Shown piece by piece: positions 9,626 to 20,230 of a stretch of DNA of 64,000 nucleotides. Each line of letters begins with the position of its first letter. The first letter of the stretch is position 1. The stretch comes from Bettongia penicillata ogilbyi (lineage: Eukaryota; Chordata; Mammalia; Diprotodontia; Potoroidae). The translations under genes and the position numbers were made by a program. Below the pieces are notes generated by a model. That model did not search any database. It saw nothing but the letters and a program-made list of their open reading frames with translations, and had not been told where the DNA came from. Where the stretch lies: positions 1-64,000 of the forward strand of contig JAJHZJ010000693.1 of the NCBI GenBank assembly GCA_023548195.1. The letters are read 5' to 3'.

Positions 9626-10047
9626 GATTGTGTGTGTGCACGTGCGTGTGTGTAGTGTGGTGTAGTGTGGTGATAATTCAATGGACAGGACTTTATTTTA
9701 TGCCTGGGTGACTTTACCCTGCCATGTGGAATACTTTTTGCATCAGGAATATAGAATAGGAAGGACAGTGAACTGTACTTGTAGTCAGAGATTCAAATCA
9801 CACCTTTAATAGACTCCCTGTATGGAGGAGACACTTCAGTCCCTTAGGGTTCAGTTTCCTTATCTGTAAAATGATATTTGGATGAGTTAATTTCTAAGAT
9901 CTCTTCCAACTTTCTTGTATCTTATAGTCTGAGTTTGAATTCTGGTTCGCCATTTGCTACTGTTACTACTAGATAGGAGTTATATAGTTTCTACTATGTG
10001 CTAGGCATGGCTACTAGGTTGTATACAATCATAATACAATACATTGT

Positions 10048-10271
10048 ATACAGTGCCAGGCTGGAGTCAAGAAGACTCCTCTTCATGGATTCAAATCCAG
10101 CCTCAGACACTTACTAGCTGTATGAACCTGGGTAAGTCATTTAACCCTGTTTGTCTCTGTTTTCTCATCTATAAAATGAGCTAGAGAAGGAAATGGAAAA
10201 CCACTCCAGGATCTCTGCTTAGAAAACCTCAAATGAGATCATAAAGAGTCAGACAACTGAAACAAACAATA
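10048..10271 (+). mobile_element. MAR1 CORE-SINE
   Basis: A tRNA-like part (ggattcaaatccagcctcag), CORE (agctgtatgaacctgggtaa), catctataaaatgagctaga and an RTE-like tail (ataaagagtcagacaactga). Confidence 0.85.
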
Positions 10272-10274
10272 ATC

Positions 10275-10510
10275 CTATGTGCCAGGTACTGTGGGAAGCG
10301 CTTTCACAAATATTATCTCATTTGATCCTTACAATAATTCTGGGAGGTAGGTGGTATTATCACTCCAATTTTACACCTGGGGAAACTGAGGCAAACAAGT
10401 TTAAATGACTTGTCCAAAGTCACACAGCTAGTAAATGTCTGAGACAAGATTTGAACTCTAGTCTTCCTAACTCCAGACCCAGTGCTCTATCAACTGTACT
10501 GCCTAGTTCC
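10275..10510 (-). repeat. MIR/CORE-type SINE, antisense
   Basis: Reads atgtgccaggtactgtggga, cctggggaaactgaggcaaa, aaagtcacacagctagtaaa and ttgaactctagtcttcctaa, the antisense order of this SINE class. Confidence 0.62.
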
Positions 10511-10944
10511 CTGTGTAGATTGTAGGTTTAGAGATAGAAAGGACCTTAAAGGCTGCCTTAGTATATGGATGATGCCCAGACAGGGTAAGTGTTTTGTCCA
10601 AGGTCACTCGGTAATAAACATCAGAGGTGAGAACTGAACCCAGGCCTCTGACTCCAAATATAGTGTCCTCTCCCTGGTGCCATATCACTCATAGGACCTC
10701 TATTGGGTCATTTGGAATGAGAAAAAGAAAAGAAAAGCACAAACATTTCTTAACAATGTGACAACGGAAGGATCTAGAAATGGGCTGATTTGCCATGAGA
10801 ATGGTCGGTATTCTGCAGGGGAGATTTTTGTTGAGTTACAACAAAATGGTCTTCTCAGTGTCTTTCAGTGCTGTAATTCTGTGATTCCTCTAAACTCTGA
10901 TATGACTTATCACCTGTCCCATTTATTTGAAACTTAAAAAAGAA

Positions 10945-11163
10945 TTCCAAAGATATCTAGCATTTAGATAATACTTTAAGGTTTGCAAAGCATTTTACAT
11001 ATATTAACTTGTTTGATTCCCACAACAACCCTATAAGGTAGAGTGCTATTATTAACTCCATTTTGTAGATAAGGAAAAAGAGAAGTTAAGTGAAATGCCC
11101 AGAGTCACAAAGTTAGTAAGAATTCTAGATGGTATTTGAAATCTCCAAGTTCTGTACTCAATA
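10945..11163 (-). repeat. MIR-type SINE, antisense
   Basis: Contains actttaaggtttgcaaagca, cccacaacaaccctataagg and cccagagtcacaaagttagt, the antisense MIR order. Confidence 0.6.
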
Positions 11164-11165
11164 CA

Positions 11166-11221
<56 letters not shown>
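11164..11221. repeat. (CA)n microsatellite
   Basis: About 28 uninterrupted CA units; on the minus strand a (TG)n tract. Confidence 0.97.
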
Positions 11222-11224
<3 letters not shown>

Positions 11225-11365
11225 TCCTGGTTCTATCCTCCACTAAAATCTGAGCTTCTTTCAGGTGGGCATTGTTTCATTTTTTTGTATTTATAACCCT
11301 TGGTGCCCAGAACAGTGCCTAACACATAGTATGATGCTTACTGATTGATTCATTAGTTATCAAGC
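11225..11365 (+). mobile_element. L2 LINE 3' end
   Basis: Contains actaaaatctgagcttcttt, ttggtgcccagaacagtgcc, taacacatagtatgatgctt and actgattgattcatt. Confidence 0.66.
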
Positions 11366-11685
11366 CCCGAAAAGTGCCAGAACCAGAGCTGTCCTAATGA
11401 ATCAGGAGTGATTTTTAAACCAACAGTGCCTTAGAGTTCCTGCCCAGGGTGACTGTTTTGAGACTGAAAAATTCTTCTCTGCAGATTTGTGTGACCCTCC
11501 CTCGTGCTGTTTCTTGGTTCTTTGGCCATGTCAGTGACTGTTGCATCATTCAGCCAGAGTGTCAGATTTCATTCTGACCAAGAATCCTCTACATTTTCTC
11601 CCTCTTGCCTCTGACCAATTCATATGTTGTCAGAGCCAGAAGAAACCTTAGAAATGATGAAGCATAGTCTTTTTATTTTTCTTTA
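11366..11685. other. No gene seen; unique spacer
   Basis: About 320 bp with no confidently assigned repeat and no open frame of note. Confidence 0.5.
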
Positions 11686-11689
11686 AGAG

Positions 11690-11945
11690 GATAGTGTGAG
11701 GTACAGCAGTATAAATGATGTAAGCTTGATCAGGAGTCAGCAAGATGGAAACTCAAGGTCAGTTTCTGACAGCTGTTTGACCCTGGGCCAGTCACCTTTC
11801 TGAGGGACCATTTCTTTTTCTTTAAAACGGATGAGATAATAATGTCAGGACACTTTCCCACCATGTTGCTGTGAGATTCAAGTAAGAGAGTGGATGTAAA
11901 GTACTTTGCAAACCTGAAGGTGTTATATAAAATTAGTTATTTTTA
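11690..11945 (+). repeat. MIR SINE
   Basis: Shows ctgtttgaccctgggccagt, aaacggatgagataataatg, accatgttgctgtgagattc and agtactttgcaaacctgaag. Confidence 0.68.
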
Positions 11946-11949
11946 TCCA

Positions 11950-12200
11950 TGTATTTTTTTTACTGGACCAATGATTTTATTGATATAGGGAACTCCCAAT
12001 GAAGAAATTTTCTCAATTGATGAAGATGACCATCTTCTATAATCAATGACCTTAAGATTTGCCTGAGGTAATGAAAATTTAAATGACTCACTCAGGGTCG
12101 CACTGTCAGTATATGTCAAAGGTAGGAATTGAACCCATACCTTCTTGGACACCAAGGCTTGCCCTTTATCCGCTATTCCACACTGTCTCATCAGTGGCAT
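11950..12200 (-). repeat. Marsupial SINE of CORE type with a distinct 5' part, antisense
   Basis: Begins ttactggaccaatgatttta, then gggaactcccaatgaagaaa, and continues with actcactcagggtcgcactg, ggaattgaacccataccttc and tatccgctattccacactgt. The gggaactccc part is not in MAR1, so it is a separate family. Confidence 0.5.
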
Positions 12201-12280
12201 TATTATTTCTGTAGTTATAATTACAGTTACAGTATTTGTGACTTGCCCTCGGTCTCATAACTAATGAGAGAGCTCAGGAC

Positions 12281-12660
12281 TCTCCCCTCCTCTCCCCTCC
12301 CCTCCCCTCCCCTCCTCTCCCCTCCTCTCCTCTCCTCTCCTCTCCTCTCCTCTCCTCTCCTCTCCTCTCCTCTCCTCTCCTCATTCCTCTCCTCTCCTTA
12401 TTCCTCTCCTGTCTTTATTCCTCTCCTCTCCTCATCCCTCTCATCTCCTCTCCTCTCCACTCCTCCTCCCCTTCTCTCCTCTCCTTATTCCTCTCCCTTC
12501 CTTTCCTCATTTCTCTCCTCTCCCCTCCGCTCCCCTCTTTCCTGTCCTCTCCCTTCTTTCTCCTCCTCTCTTTGTCCTCTTTCCTATTTCTTCTCTCCAC
12601 TCTCCCATCTCATTTCCCTCTTCTCCTTCCCTTTCTTTCCCCTCTTCCCCTTCTCATTTC
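12281..12660. repeat. (CCTCT)n pyrimidine tract
   Basis: Near-pure C/T strand. It starts as CCCCT units, becomes regular TCTCC pentamers to about 12382, then degenerates into CT-rich sequence. Long serine/proline/leucine frames crossing it are artefacts of composition. Such mirror-symmetric tracts can form triplex DNA. Confidence 0.95.
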
Positions 12661-12669
12661 ATCCGTAAC

Positions 12670-13500
12670 TCATGGGTTAACTCTCTTTGTCCACTGCTCT
12701 GTCCGATGTTTATAGGATTAATGTCAGCCAGGGATTCAAGTCATGTCAAGGGAGGGGATGAGAGCTAATCACAGCAGAGGGAAAGAGATGGGACTGATGG
12801 CAAACACGTAGCTGGGAGAGAGGGCTGTTTGGGAAGTCTGGATGTGTCGGTTCTTGCTTGTAGTCAACATGTCCTTTGGGGGTGTCCGTCTGGGAGTCTG
12901 TCAGTCAACCTGCCATCTTCCTCTGATACATGATTCATATTAACGACACTTTGCATGGCTCATAAGTCACAGTGAAGGCAGCAGACCCCTGAAGGGCAAG
13001 CTGCTTTGCGTCCAAGGGAAGGCAAGGGAGACAGGGACAGATTATCCATTTTCCAGTTGCTTGAAGCTCAAGGTTAGCACCAGGGTGACTCAGCATACAG
13101 CGTCTATACCTCCCAAAATTGCAACAGAGCTGTCTCTGGGCAGTACATCCCTTCCTATTTTGGTCTGTGACTTCACATGAATATTATATTAGACATTGAT
13201 TCTCCAGTTCAGGCATTTAATTGACTAATCTTCCTCTGGCTTCAGTAAATTGTGGGGCTACAGAATCAACTGAAGAACTAAGTCTTTGAAGGGAATTTAG
13301 TTTCTACTTTAGAAATGGACTCTCCTCTCTTTCTCTTCCCCTCCCCCTCCCTCTCCTCCAAAAGCTTCCCTCACCATCTCTTTTTAGAGGCACTTTCACA
13401 ACATTGTCAACCCATGTTGGGTCCCCAATGTATTTAAGGTCCTTATTTTAGAAAGAAGGTTTACAGAGTCAAAAATGAATCAGAATATTTTTCTTTTTTT
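12670..13500. other. Unique block, possible conserved noncoding DNA
   Basis: More than 800 bp with only a short CT-rich patch near 13320-13375 and no recognised interspersed repeat, unusual in this window. No open frame or splice pair supports coding. Confidence 0.4.
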
Positions 13501-13690
13501 CCCTTGCAGTTTGGAAATTCAGTGTGGCATTTAAAGATGCAGTTTCCTTGGAGACCAAAACATCTGCCTGTAATTCTGGGAAACTGCACAACCAGTTGTT
13601 TTCATCTGTAGATTGGAATAGATCATTGGACCATAGATTTACAATAGAAAAGAAGCTTCGGGGCTATCTCATGGACAGAAGAGGAAACTG
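13487..13690 (+). other. Strong splice-acceptor-like site with open frame, weak exon candidate
   Basis: A pyrimidine tract ending ttttttcccttgcag (AG at 13509-13510) precedes a frame open for about 58 codons (starting WKFSVAFKDAVSLETK). The far half (from about 13625) looks like MIR-type repeat and no good donor follows. I recognise no protein family. Chance is the simplest reading. Confidence 0.2.
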
Positions 13691-13744
13691 AGGCCCATGA
13701 TGATTGATGATTTTCCCAAGGTCACACCACTATAAGGGGTAGGG

Positions 13745-13857
13745 CTAGGTTCAATGAGCCAATCAGTCATCTTGTATTTCATAAGGACATAATATATACG
13801 AGGTAAAAGGGATATAAATAGATAATAGCAAAAGAGTCCCTACCCTCAAGGAGCTTA
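13745..13857 (+). repeat. Ancient interspersed repeat fragment
   Basis: Ends in agtccctaccctcaaggagc followed by ttacat, where the 33-bp minisatellite begins. Confidence 0.55.
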
Positions 13858-14070
13858 CATCCCCTGTTCTAAGGCCCTTCCCAGCTCTGACATCTCCTGT
13901 TCTAAGGCCCCTCCCAGCCCTGACATCCCCTGTTCTAAAGGTCCTCCCAGTTCTGACATCCCCTGTCCTAAGGCCCCTCCCCCTTCTGACACCCCCTGCT
14001 CTGAGGCCCCTCCCAACCCTGACATCCCCTGTTCTAAGGGTCCTCCCAGTTCTGACATCCTTTGTACTCT
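13858..14070. repeat. 33-bp minisatellite, six full copies
   Basis: Six consecutive 33-bp units start at 13858, 13891, 13924, 13957, 13990 and 14023, each opening with cat/cac then cccctgttct and closing with ttctga or cctga, without indels. A partial seventh starts at 14056. Because 33 is a multiple of three, a minus-strand frame with 11-residue repeats (GMSELGGPLEQ) stays open; this is not evidence for a gene. Confidence 0.95.
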
Positions 14071-14224
14071 GTTTGAAGATTCCTTCTCATTCTGTTGCTC
14101 CATGTTCTGCAATTCTAAAGTCACAATCATCCATGACATTCTCTAATTATGTGGTGCTAAATACCCTCACTGGCTCTCATTTGGAGTTCAGGGTAGGGCT
14201 TAGTAAAAGAAAGCAGCCATATCA

Positions 14225-14420
14225 CGAATGAGAAGTGTAGCACTGCTACCTGGGCTTTGGGCTTGGATTCAGGAAGACCTCAGTTTAAATCCTGCCTCAG
14301 ACACCAGCTACAGGAGCATGGGCAAGTCACTGAGTGTACCTCAATTTCCCTATCTGTAAATGAGAGGGTTGGTCTCAATTGCCTCGAAAGGCCCTTCTGG
14401 CCATAAATTCATACTCCTGT
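14225..14420 (+). repeat. MIR/CORE-type SINE
   Basis: Contains cagtttaaatcctgcctcag, gagcatgggcaagtcactga, ctatctgtaaatgagagggt and a tail aggcccttctggccataaat. Confidence 0.62.
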
Positions 14421-14529
14421 GAAGTGTAAGAAATATAATCGTAGTGTCTTGTTTTGGCTTCTCCTAGGACTCTGTTCCAAAAGGCTTATTCTTGGTAAAT
14501 CATTTACTGTTTCATGTATTCATTTATTA

Positions 14530-14759
14530 GCGGGGCAGCTAGGTAGCACAGTGGATAGAGTGAAGGGCCTGGAGTCAGAAAGACCTGAGTTCAAATCTAG
14601 CCTCAGATATTAGCTGTGTGACCCTGTTTGCCTCAGTTTTCTCATCCATAAAATGAGTTAGAGAATGAAATGGCAAACCACTCCAATATCTCTGCCAAGA
14701 AAACCACAAATAGGGTTGCGAGGTATGGGACACTACTGAAACAACTCAGCAACAGCAAT
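14530..14759 (+). mobile_element. MAR1 CORE-SINE, full length
   Basis: Starts ggggcagctaggtagcacag tggatagag, then gagttcaaatctagcctcag, a CORE, ccactccaatatctctgcca and an RTE-like end. A short direct repeat tattcatt (14517-14524 and 14760-14767) is a candidate target-site duplication. Confidence 0.88.
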
Positions 14760-15059
14760 TATTCATTAAATACAGATCAACTGAATACCAGAATGGCAAT
14801 CTTATTTTCACAGACTTGACCAGTCTGGCAAAGTGCTACAAAGCACAATTCACTAAAGGTCAAATGTAAAGCAGATGTCAGTACATATTGACTGTAGGGA
14901 ATCTATAATCCTCATGGTCTTGTCCCCCTCCCACCATCCCTCACCCTCCATTGATTACTGTCAATTCATTAGCACATCCTGGCCACTTCCAGTTTGAGAT
15001 ATTTCCATCAACGATACACCCCAGTGCCCCCTGATACTGCCTGGGTCATGGCTGTTGGA

Positions 15060-15395
15060 ATAGCCACACTAGCTGACCTTTGAATAGCACTTCATGGTTT
15101 ACAAAGAGCTTTATATACCTTATCTCAATCAAGCCTCACCCCAAGTGTGGGGTGAGCTTGGGGGATGTGGGTATTATTATTTCTAATTTCATGGAGGAGG
15201 AAACCGGAGTTCAGAAAGCTTCCAGACTCATTGGTACTACCCCAGTTTTCCAGGGTCAGCCCACACCTACTACTTTGTTAGATTCTCAGCTCCTTGAGAA
15301 CAGGTACCATTTCACTTCTTTCTCTGTACCCCCAAAGTGCCTAGCGCCATGCCTGGCACGTAGTGCTTGTTTACTCATAAATTGACTAATGACTT
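15060..15395. repeat. Antisense MIR-like fragment followed by L2 3' end
   Basis: 15060-15240 has ttcatggtttacaaagagct and tttcatggaggaggaaaccg (antisense MIR). 15265-15395 has ctcagctccttgagaacagg, agtgcctagcgccatgcctg and gcacgtagtgcttgtttact (sense L2 3' end). Confidence 0.58.
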
Positions 15396-16000
15396 TCCTC
15401 TTCATACCTGAGCCCAACTCTTTCTATTAAATATGTTCCATGATCTCTCACCTCTGTGCCTTCCTTTCATGTTATTGCCTATGTGCCCTCTCATCCCCTT
15501 CTCACCTCCTGAGTTATTTTCCATCTGGTGTTCCATACTTTCTTCATGATGTTGCTGTTACTATGGTTATTACCATTTCTCTTCTCCTTCTTCATCCTTC
15601 TTGTTTTGTTCTCCTTTTCCCTCTTCTTCCTCTTTTCTTTCCATCTCTCTTTTCTTCCTCTTCTCCCAATGACTCCCCCTTCACAATAGAACCCTCCTTT
15701 GGAACAAAGTACAATCAAGTCCATATATTGGTAGTGTCTGACAATGTATATTTCATGTCATACTTATCATATACCATGTTTCTTTCAGTATGGCACCCTA
15801 ACCATCTTCCTGCCATATGATCCAGCCTCTACTGGGGATATAGTCCCCTAATTTCCTGCCCTCCAGCTAGCTCCAGCCTGGGAGCTATGTTCTTCTATTT
15901 GGTGAGAGTTCACCATTATCTTTTATGTCCCCAAAATGACCATACTGCATCCTGGCCAACTTGCCGCACGCTGTAGGCTACCATCCTTTCCTTGATCCTT
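15396..16000. other. Pyrimidine-rich spacer, possible old L2 sequence
   Basis: Starts with L2-like 3' text (gagcccaactctttctatta) and passes a C/T-rich patch at 15580-15680. Apparent membrane-like frames here are compositional. No gene is supported. Confidence 0.4.
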
Positions 16001-16330
16001 TACCCTGCCCCCTTCCTATCTCTTGTTCTGGGAACCAATGAACTGATCCAAAGTACTCTTCCCGAAAAAAGGCATGTCAGGCACTCATTGGGTTCAATAG
16101 TTGTCAGTGAGTATGGAAGGGTGGCTGAAATGAGATTTGAACCCCTCTTCCTGACTCCCAGTCCAAGACTTCAGCCACTACCCTTAAGTGACTGCTCAGT
16201 GCTTTGTGTTCTGTCACTAAAAGATTTGTCAAACTGAATTAGTTAACTTTCCCACAGCCATACCACAAGTAAATGGCATTGCTGGGATTTGAATGCAGGC
16301 CTCTGATTCCACATCCACCATTCTTTCCAT
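16000..16330. repeat. MIR/CORE-type fragments
   Basis: Degenerate antisense phrases such as gagatttgaacccctcttcc and ctgggatttgaatgcaggcc mark at least two short SINE remnants. Confidence 0.45.
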
Positions 16331-16364
16331 TATCTCATGTGGCCTCTCTCCAGAATTTATCTTG

Positions 16365-16580
16365 GTGCAATTTGAAGTCAGAAATACCTGAGTTCAAATC
16401 TGCCCTCAGACACTTACTAAATTATATAATTTGGCAAATCACTTAGCTGTTTGCCTCAGTCTCCTCATTTGTAAAATGAGCTCAAGAAGGAAATGGCAAA
16501 CTACTTCAGTATCTCTTCCAAGAAAACCCCAAATGGGGTCACAGAGAGTTGGGTATAACTGAAATAACTGGACAATAACA
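16365..16580 (+). mobile_element. MAR1 CORE-SINE, 5' damaged
   Basis: Contains gagttcaaatctgccctcag, catttgtaaaatgagctcaa, caagaaaaccccaaatgggg and tcacagagagttgggtataa, the MAR1 order with the tRNA head partly missing. Confidence 0.8.
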
Positions 16581-16629
16581 TTATTTGTACTTTCTTGTAT
16601 TTTTTAGTTCTATTTAGTTCTCAAAGTTT

Positions 16630-16900
16630 CACTAGGGTCCATTTCCATCCCAGTTCTGTTACTTACAACCTGTGTGATCTTAGACTAGGCACTAGTTCTC
16701 TATTCTTTGGTTTCTTCAACTATAAAATGAGACTACTGCAAATTTATCCAGTATAGATCTCGTATATACCTGGTTGTCTATATGTTGTTGCCTCCATGTA
16801 TAAGCTCCTTGAGGGCAGAGGCTGATTTTGCCAATTTTAATTAATTTCCAAAACTCAGTATAGTGGTTGGCACACAGTAGGTGCTTAATTAATGTTCTTG
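16630..16900 (+). repeat. MIR fragment then L2 3' end
   Basis: 16640-16745 is MIR-like (acctgtgtgatcttagacta). 16790-16900 carries tataagctccttgagggcag and ttggcacacagtaggtgctt of L2. Confidence 0.6.
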
Positions 16901-17019
16901 ACTTGGCATGGCGAGGGGCAGGCCAGGATGACCTCTGAAGTCCCTTCTAGTTCTCACTCTAATCCTGTGAAAAGCTAAGATCAGGAGGATGCCTATCAAG
17001 AGACTGGAGGGCAGTGGTT

Positions 17020-17200
17020 TGGATTTATGGTCAGATGGTTTGAGACCTGAGTTTGTTAACCATTTGACCATGAGCAAATCATTTTTACTCTCTGGGCCTG
17101 AGTTTCCTCATCTGTAAAATGAAGGGACTGGGATACATAACCTCTAGATAATGTTCCTCCCAGTTCTAAGATGCTGTGATTTTGTGATTCCCTTTGAAGA
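17020..17200 (+). repeat. MIR-type SINE
   Basis: Contains ccatttgaccatgagcaaat, gagtttcctcatctgtaaaa, tgaagggactgggatacata and a tail tgctgtgattttgtgattcc. Confidence 0.6.
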
Positions 17201-17529
17201 CAAGTCTTATTCTGCTTGGCCCCACGGGGTCATAACCAGGAGAAATGGTTGAATTTAATTGAATGAATTCAATTCAATTACATTCAATTCTAATTACCTT
17301 TCAGTTCCATTTATGTCATGAAGAGGGAGATTCTGCCTTGATATAAGGGGAGACAAACCCTTCCTAGGAAGCAGAGCTGCCCTAAGGAGTATAAATGGAG
17401 ACCATGGCTTCCATTTCTCTGGAGGACTTCAAGTGAAGGCTTAGTAGGGATATCTTAGAAGACAGATCTTGGTCAGGTCATAGTTGGACTAGATGGTCTC
17501 TGAGTTCTCTTTTGCCTCTTTGATTCTGT

Positions 17530-17670
17530 GATTCATAGTTCCTTAAATAGACTGTAAATTCCCCTTGGATGGGGAATCATGTTTTATTCATCTTTGTACT
17601 TCCCCTTGATTTTCTAATGCCTCTTACCTTGTAGAATGCTCATTAAATGTTTGTTTACTTGATAAGTTAT
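17530..17670 (+). mobile_element. L2 LINE 3' end
   Basis: Shows atagactgtaaattcccctt, tcatctttgtacttcccctt and attaaatgtttgtttacttg. Confidence 0.58.
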
Positions 17671-18080
17671 AGTGACGGTAGTGAATGTAAACCTCTATGT
17701 TATTCTAGATATGAGGAATGTTATTCAAACCCACAGTAAGAACCAAGTTGGTGTCATAGAAGTTTAGGGTCAGAAATTTCAGCCACCTCCCAGTGGAAAT
17801 GCAGGCACTGTGGTGTCTAGAATAGCCCCAGAGTACTTTGTGATGGGATCTGCACCACATTTCCAACTAGGAGTGGTGACTGATACATGGAATGTTAGAC
17901 AATAGGGAGGTATGATAATCTCCTTGTGTTCTGCCTTGGTCAGACCACACCTGGAGTATTGTGTTCAGTTCTAGGAGTCACATTTTAGAAAAGGTGGTGA
18001 TGAATTGGAGAATATTTAGAAAAAGATGACCAAGATGGTGGAAGACCTTGGATTCATGCTCTGTGAACATCAGTTGAAGG

Positions 18081-18267
18081 TGTGTGTGTTTGTCCTTCAT
18101 TGCTGAAGAAGACCATGCCATCAGAGAAATGATGACATGACTTGCACTTGACTTTGTTTTGAATGAGGGAGGGCTGTGCAGGTCACCAGACTCACTTCTC
18201 CTCCAAAGCCATCTGAATCCAGTGACCAGATATTCATCAGGATGACTGGAGACAACCCAAGATGACC
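18081..18267 (-). mobile_element. RTE-tailed SINE, antisense, with 10-bp target duplication
   Basis: Reverse complement of the 28010-28405 type: tgtccttcattgctgaagaa, gaaatgatgacatgacttgc, gagggagggctgtgcaggtc, gaatccagtgaccagatatt. It is flanked by a perfect cagttgaagg at 18071-18080 and 18268-18277, inside L3. Confidence 0.85.
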
Positions 18268-18540
18268 CAGTTGAAGGAAATGAATGTGTTTAACTTACAG
18301 AATAGTAGCTTGGAGGGTCAAGATAGAGGGGAGGAGAAGGATACTGTCTTTAAAAAGCTAAGATTTTCTTTGGAAGAGGTATTTGACCAATTTGACTTGA
18401 CCCCAGGGCAGAACTAGGAGCCATGGGTAGAAGTTCCAAAGATGCCAGTTTGGGCTGAATGTTAAAACAACATTTCCTAACATTTTAGAGCTGTCTGCAG
18501 ATGAATGGGCAGCCTCAGGAGGCAGTGGGTTCTAACTTCC

Positions 18541-18658
18541 TTGCTGTTCAGTCATTTTCAGTCATGTCTGAGTCTTCATGACCCTGTTTGGGATTTTCTT
18601 GGCAAAGATTCTTGAGTGGTTTGCCATTTCTTCAGCTCATTTTACAGATGATGAAACT
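18541..18658 (-). mobile_element. MAR1 CORE-SINE fragment, antisense, inside L3
   Basis: Reads gtcattttcagtcatgtctg, gggattttcttggcaaagat, cattttacagatgatgaaac. It splits L3 sequence between gtgggttctaacttcct and tctccctggaagtcttc. Confidence 0.82.
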
Positions 18659-18749
18659 ATCTCCCTGGAAGTCTTCAATCAATCATTAGATAGCCTTTAG
18701 ATGGGATTCTTTTCCATGTGTGGATTAAATTAGTTATGTAGCCACTTGA

Positions 18750-18900
18750 AATTGTGAACAAATCCCTGAATTTGGTATTGAGAAGAACTGTGTTCAAATT
18801 CCATTCCTACCCATGTGATGTTGGGCAAGTCTCAGTTTCCTCATTTTTAAATGAGCAGGTTGGACTTGGTAACCTCCAAGGTCTCTCTCAACTCTACACT
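18750..18900 (+). repeat. MIR-type SINE fragment
   Basis: Contains catgtgatgttgggcaagtc and ctcatttttaaatgagcagg. Confidence 0.5.
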
Positions 18901-19164
18901 TAGGATCCTTTGAAGGCCTCTGAGCTTCTTTCCCTCTTCCTTCTAAAGAGAATTTTTTACAAGTTGTGTGTGCTTTGATTTTCTTGAGAATCACTAGCCA
19001 GGAGCTATGCCTTTAACCAGGCTGGACTTTATACACAAAAAATGGAGATGTATAAGGAGACAGTATTTGTGGTTCAGGCTCAGGACAGGAAGGTCAGAAC
19101 CATAACACATCCAAGCATTACAGAAATTAAAGATTCAACATCCAAGCTTGAAGCTCTCATGTGT

Positions 19165-19450
19165 TTTACTGATGTCTCATATATAGAATCATAGATTTAG
19201 GGTCTTTGGGTCCAGCCCTTTTATTTTCAGTTGGGGAAACTGAGGCCTGAGGAGGTTCGGTGCTTTTGCCAGGGTCACAAAGGAAATAGCATGGAACAGA
19301 AGAAAGAATGCTGATTCTGAAGTCAGAAATGCTGAATTCAAATCCCAGCCTTGGCATTAAGTCTAATTCCTTTTTAGTCAAATTGTTGATCCTCCCTGAG
19401 CCTCAATTTTCCCTTCTATAAAAGAGGGGGATTGGACTGGATAATTTTGA
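19165..19450. repeat. CORE/MIR fragments in both orientations
   Basis: 19165-19300 reads agttggggaaactgaggcct (antisense type). 19300-19450 reads gctgaattcaaatcccagcc and aaagagggggattggactgg (sense type). Confidence 0.5.
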
Positions 19451-19554
19451 TATGCTTTCAAGTGTCTATGGAGCTAATTAAGATGGGCAGGATTCAGATT
19501 TAGACCCATAAGTCTAATTGCAACATGCTTTCTTACACTCTCAGCAGCCCCTAG

Positions 19555-19810
19555 AGCAAAGGCTATTAACTTTGGTTGGGGGGTGGGGTTGGACCATGGG
19601 CCCCCTTAGCAGTCAGTCTTTTGAAGCCTATGGACTCCTCAGAATCATGTATTTAAAACACATAAAATAAAATATGATTTAATGATAAGTAATAAAAAAT
19701 ATGATTTTGTGATAAAATATGCAAAAAGAATCAACTATATTGGGGTACAATGAGCAAAGTGTTTTTGAAAACTAAATTTCCAGATCTGAGGTCAATAACC
19801 CCTGATATAG
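19555..19810 (+). repeat. Ancient 'ttcttaac ... cagtc' repeat, second copy
   Basis: Shares with 8878-9136 the order ctattaactttgg, cccccttagcagtcagtc, gaagcctatggactcctcag, a aaaacacataaaataaaata stretch and atcaactatattggggtaca. The A/T-rich middle has expanded. Confidence 0.58.
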
Positions 19811-20084
19811 AGTAACCTCTTAAAGATCAAGTGTGTCAACTGATGCAAAATTTTACTTGGAGGTACTCTTGAGTGCCTGACCTTCTTTAACAACGAAAAT
19901 TGAGACCAAGGGTGGGGGAGTGATTTCCCCAATGTCACACAGCCAGCAAATGGGTAGTCATTTTTGAGTCTTAAATATCTTTTGCTTTCATTTCACCTTG
20001 ATTTCTAAATACATTCCTTCCTTTCCTCCACTCAGAGAGCCAAGAGCAGTCCCTTAGGACAATGACCATTTTAAAAAGAAAAAG

Positions 20085-20230
20085 TCAGCTGGCAGATAGA
20101 TGAAGAAGTGTACAGAGTATCAGTCTTGGAATAAGGAGGACTGGAGTTCAAATCTGACCTCAGACACTTACTAGCTGTGAGACCTTGGACAAGTTGCTTA
20201 ACCCTGACTGCCTCAAAAAAAGAAAAGTTA
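20085..20230 (+). mobile_element. Short tRNA-CORE SINE with A-tail
   Basis: Contains gactggagttcaaatctgac, ctcagacacttactagctgt, ttgcttaaccctgactgcct and an A-rich end (caaaaaaagaaaag). It lacks the MAR1 tail. Confidence 0.7.

Larger units (their letters stand above)
17890..18780 (+). mobile_element. L3/CR1 LINE 3' part, interrupted twice
   Basis: L3-type order runs through the insertions: gtcagaccacacctggagta, ttgtgttcagttctaggagt, gaccaagatggtggaagacc, a SINE, ttgaaggaaatgaatgtgtt, gcagaactaggagccatggg, tttcctaacattttagagct, gcctcaggaggcagtgggtt, a MAR1 fragment, then ctccctggaagtcttcaatc. These encode the end of the LINE ORF2 and its 3' UTR; the copy is heavily decayed. Confidence 0.72.

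Noticed and set aside
13855..14139. 94-codon minus-strand frame with 11-residue repeats resembling a repeat protein
   Set aside because: It is the translation of a 33-bp minisatellite whose length is a multiple of three; no start context, splice sites or family.
14530..14600. Possible tRNA gene (tRNA-like box B, gagttcaaatctagcc)
   Set aside because: It is the head of a MAR1 SINE, shared by many copies here; the cloverleaf is not intact.
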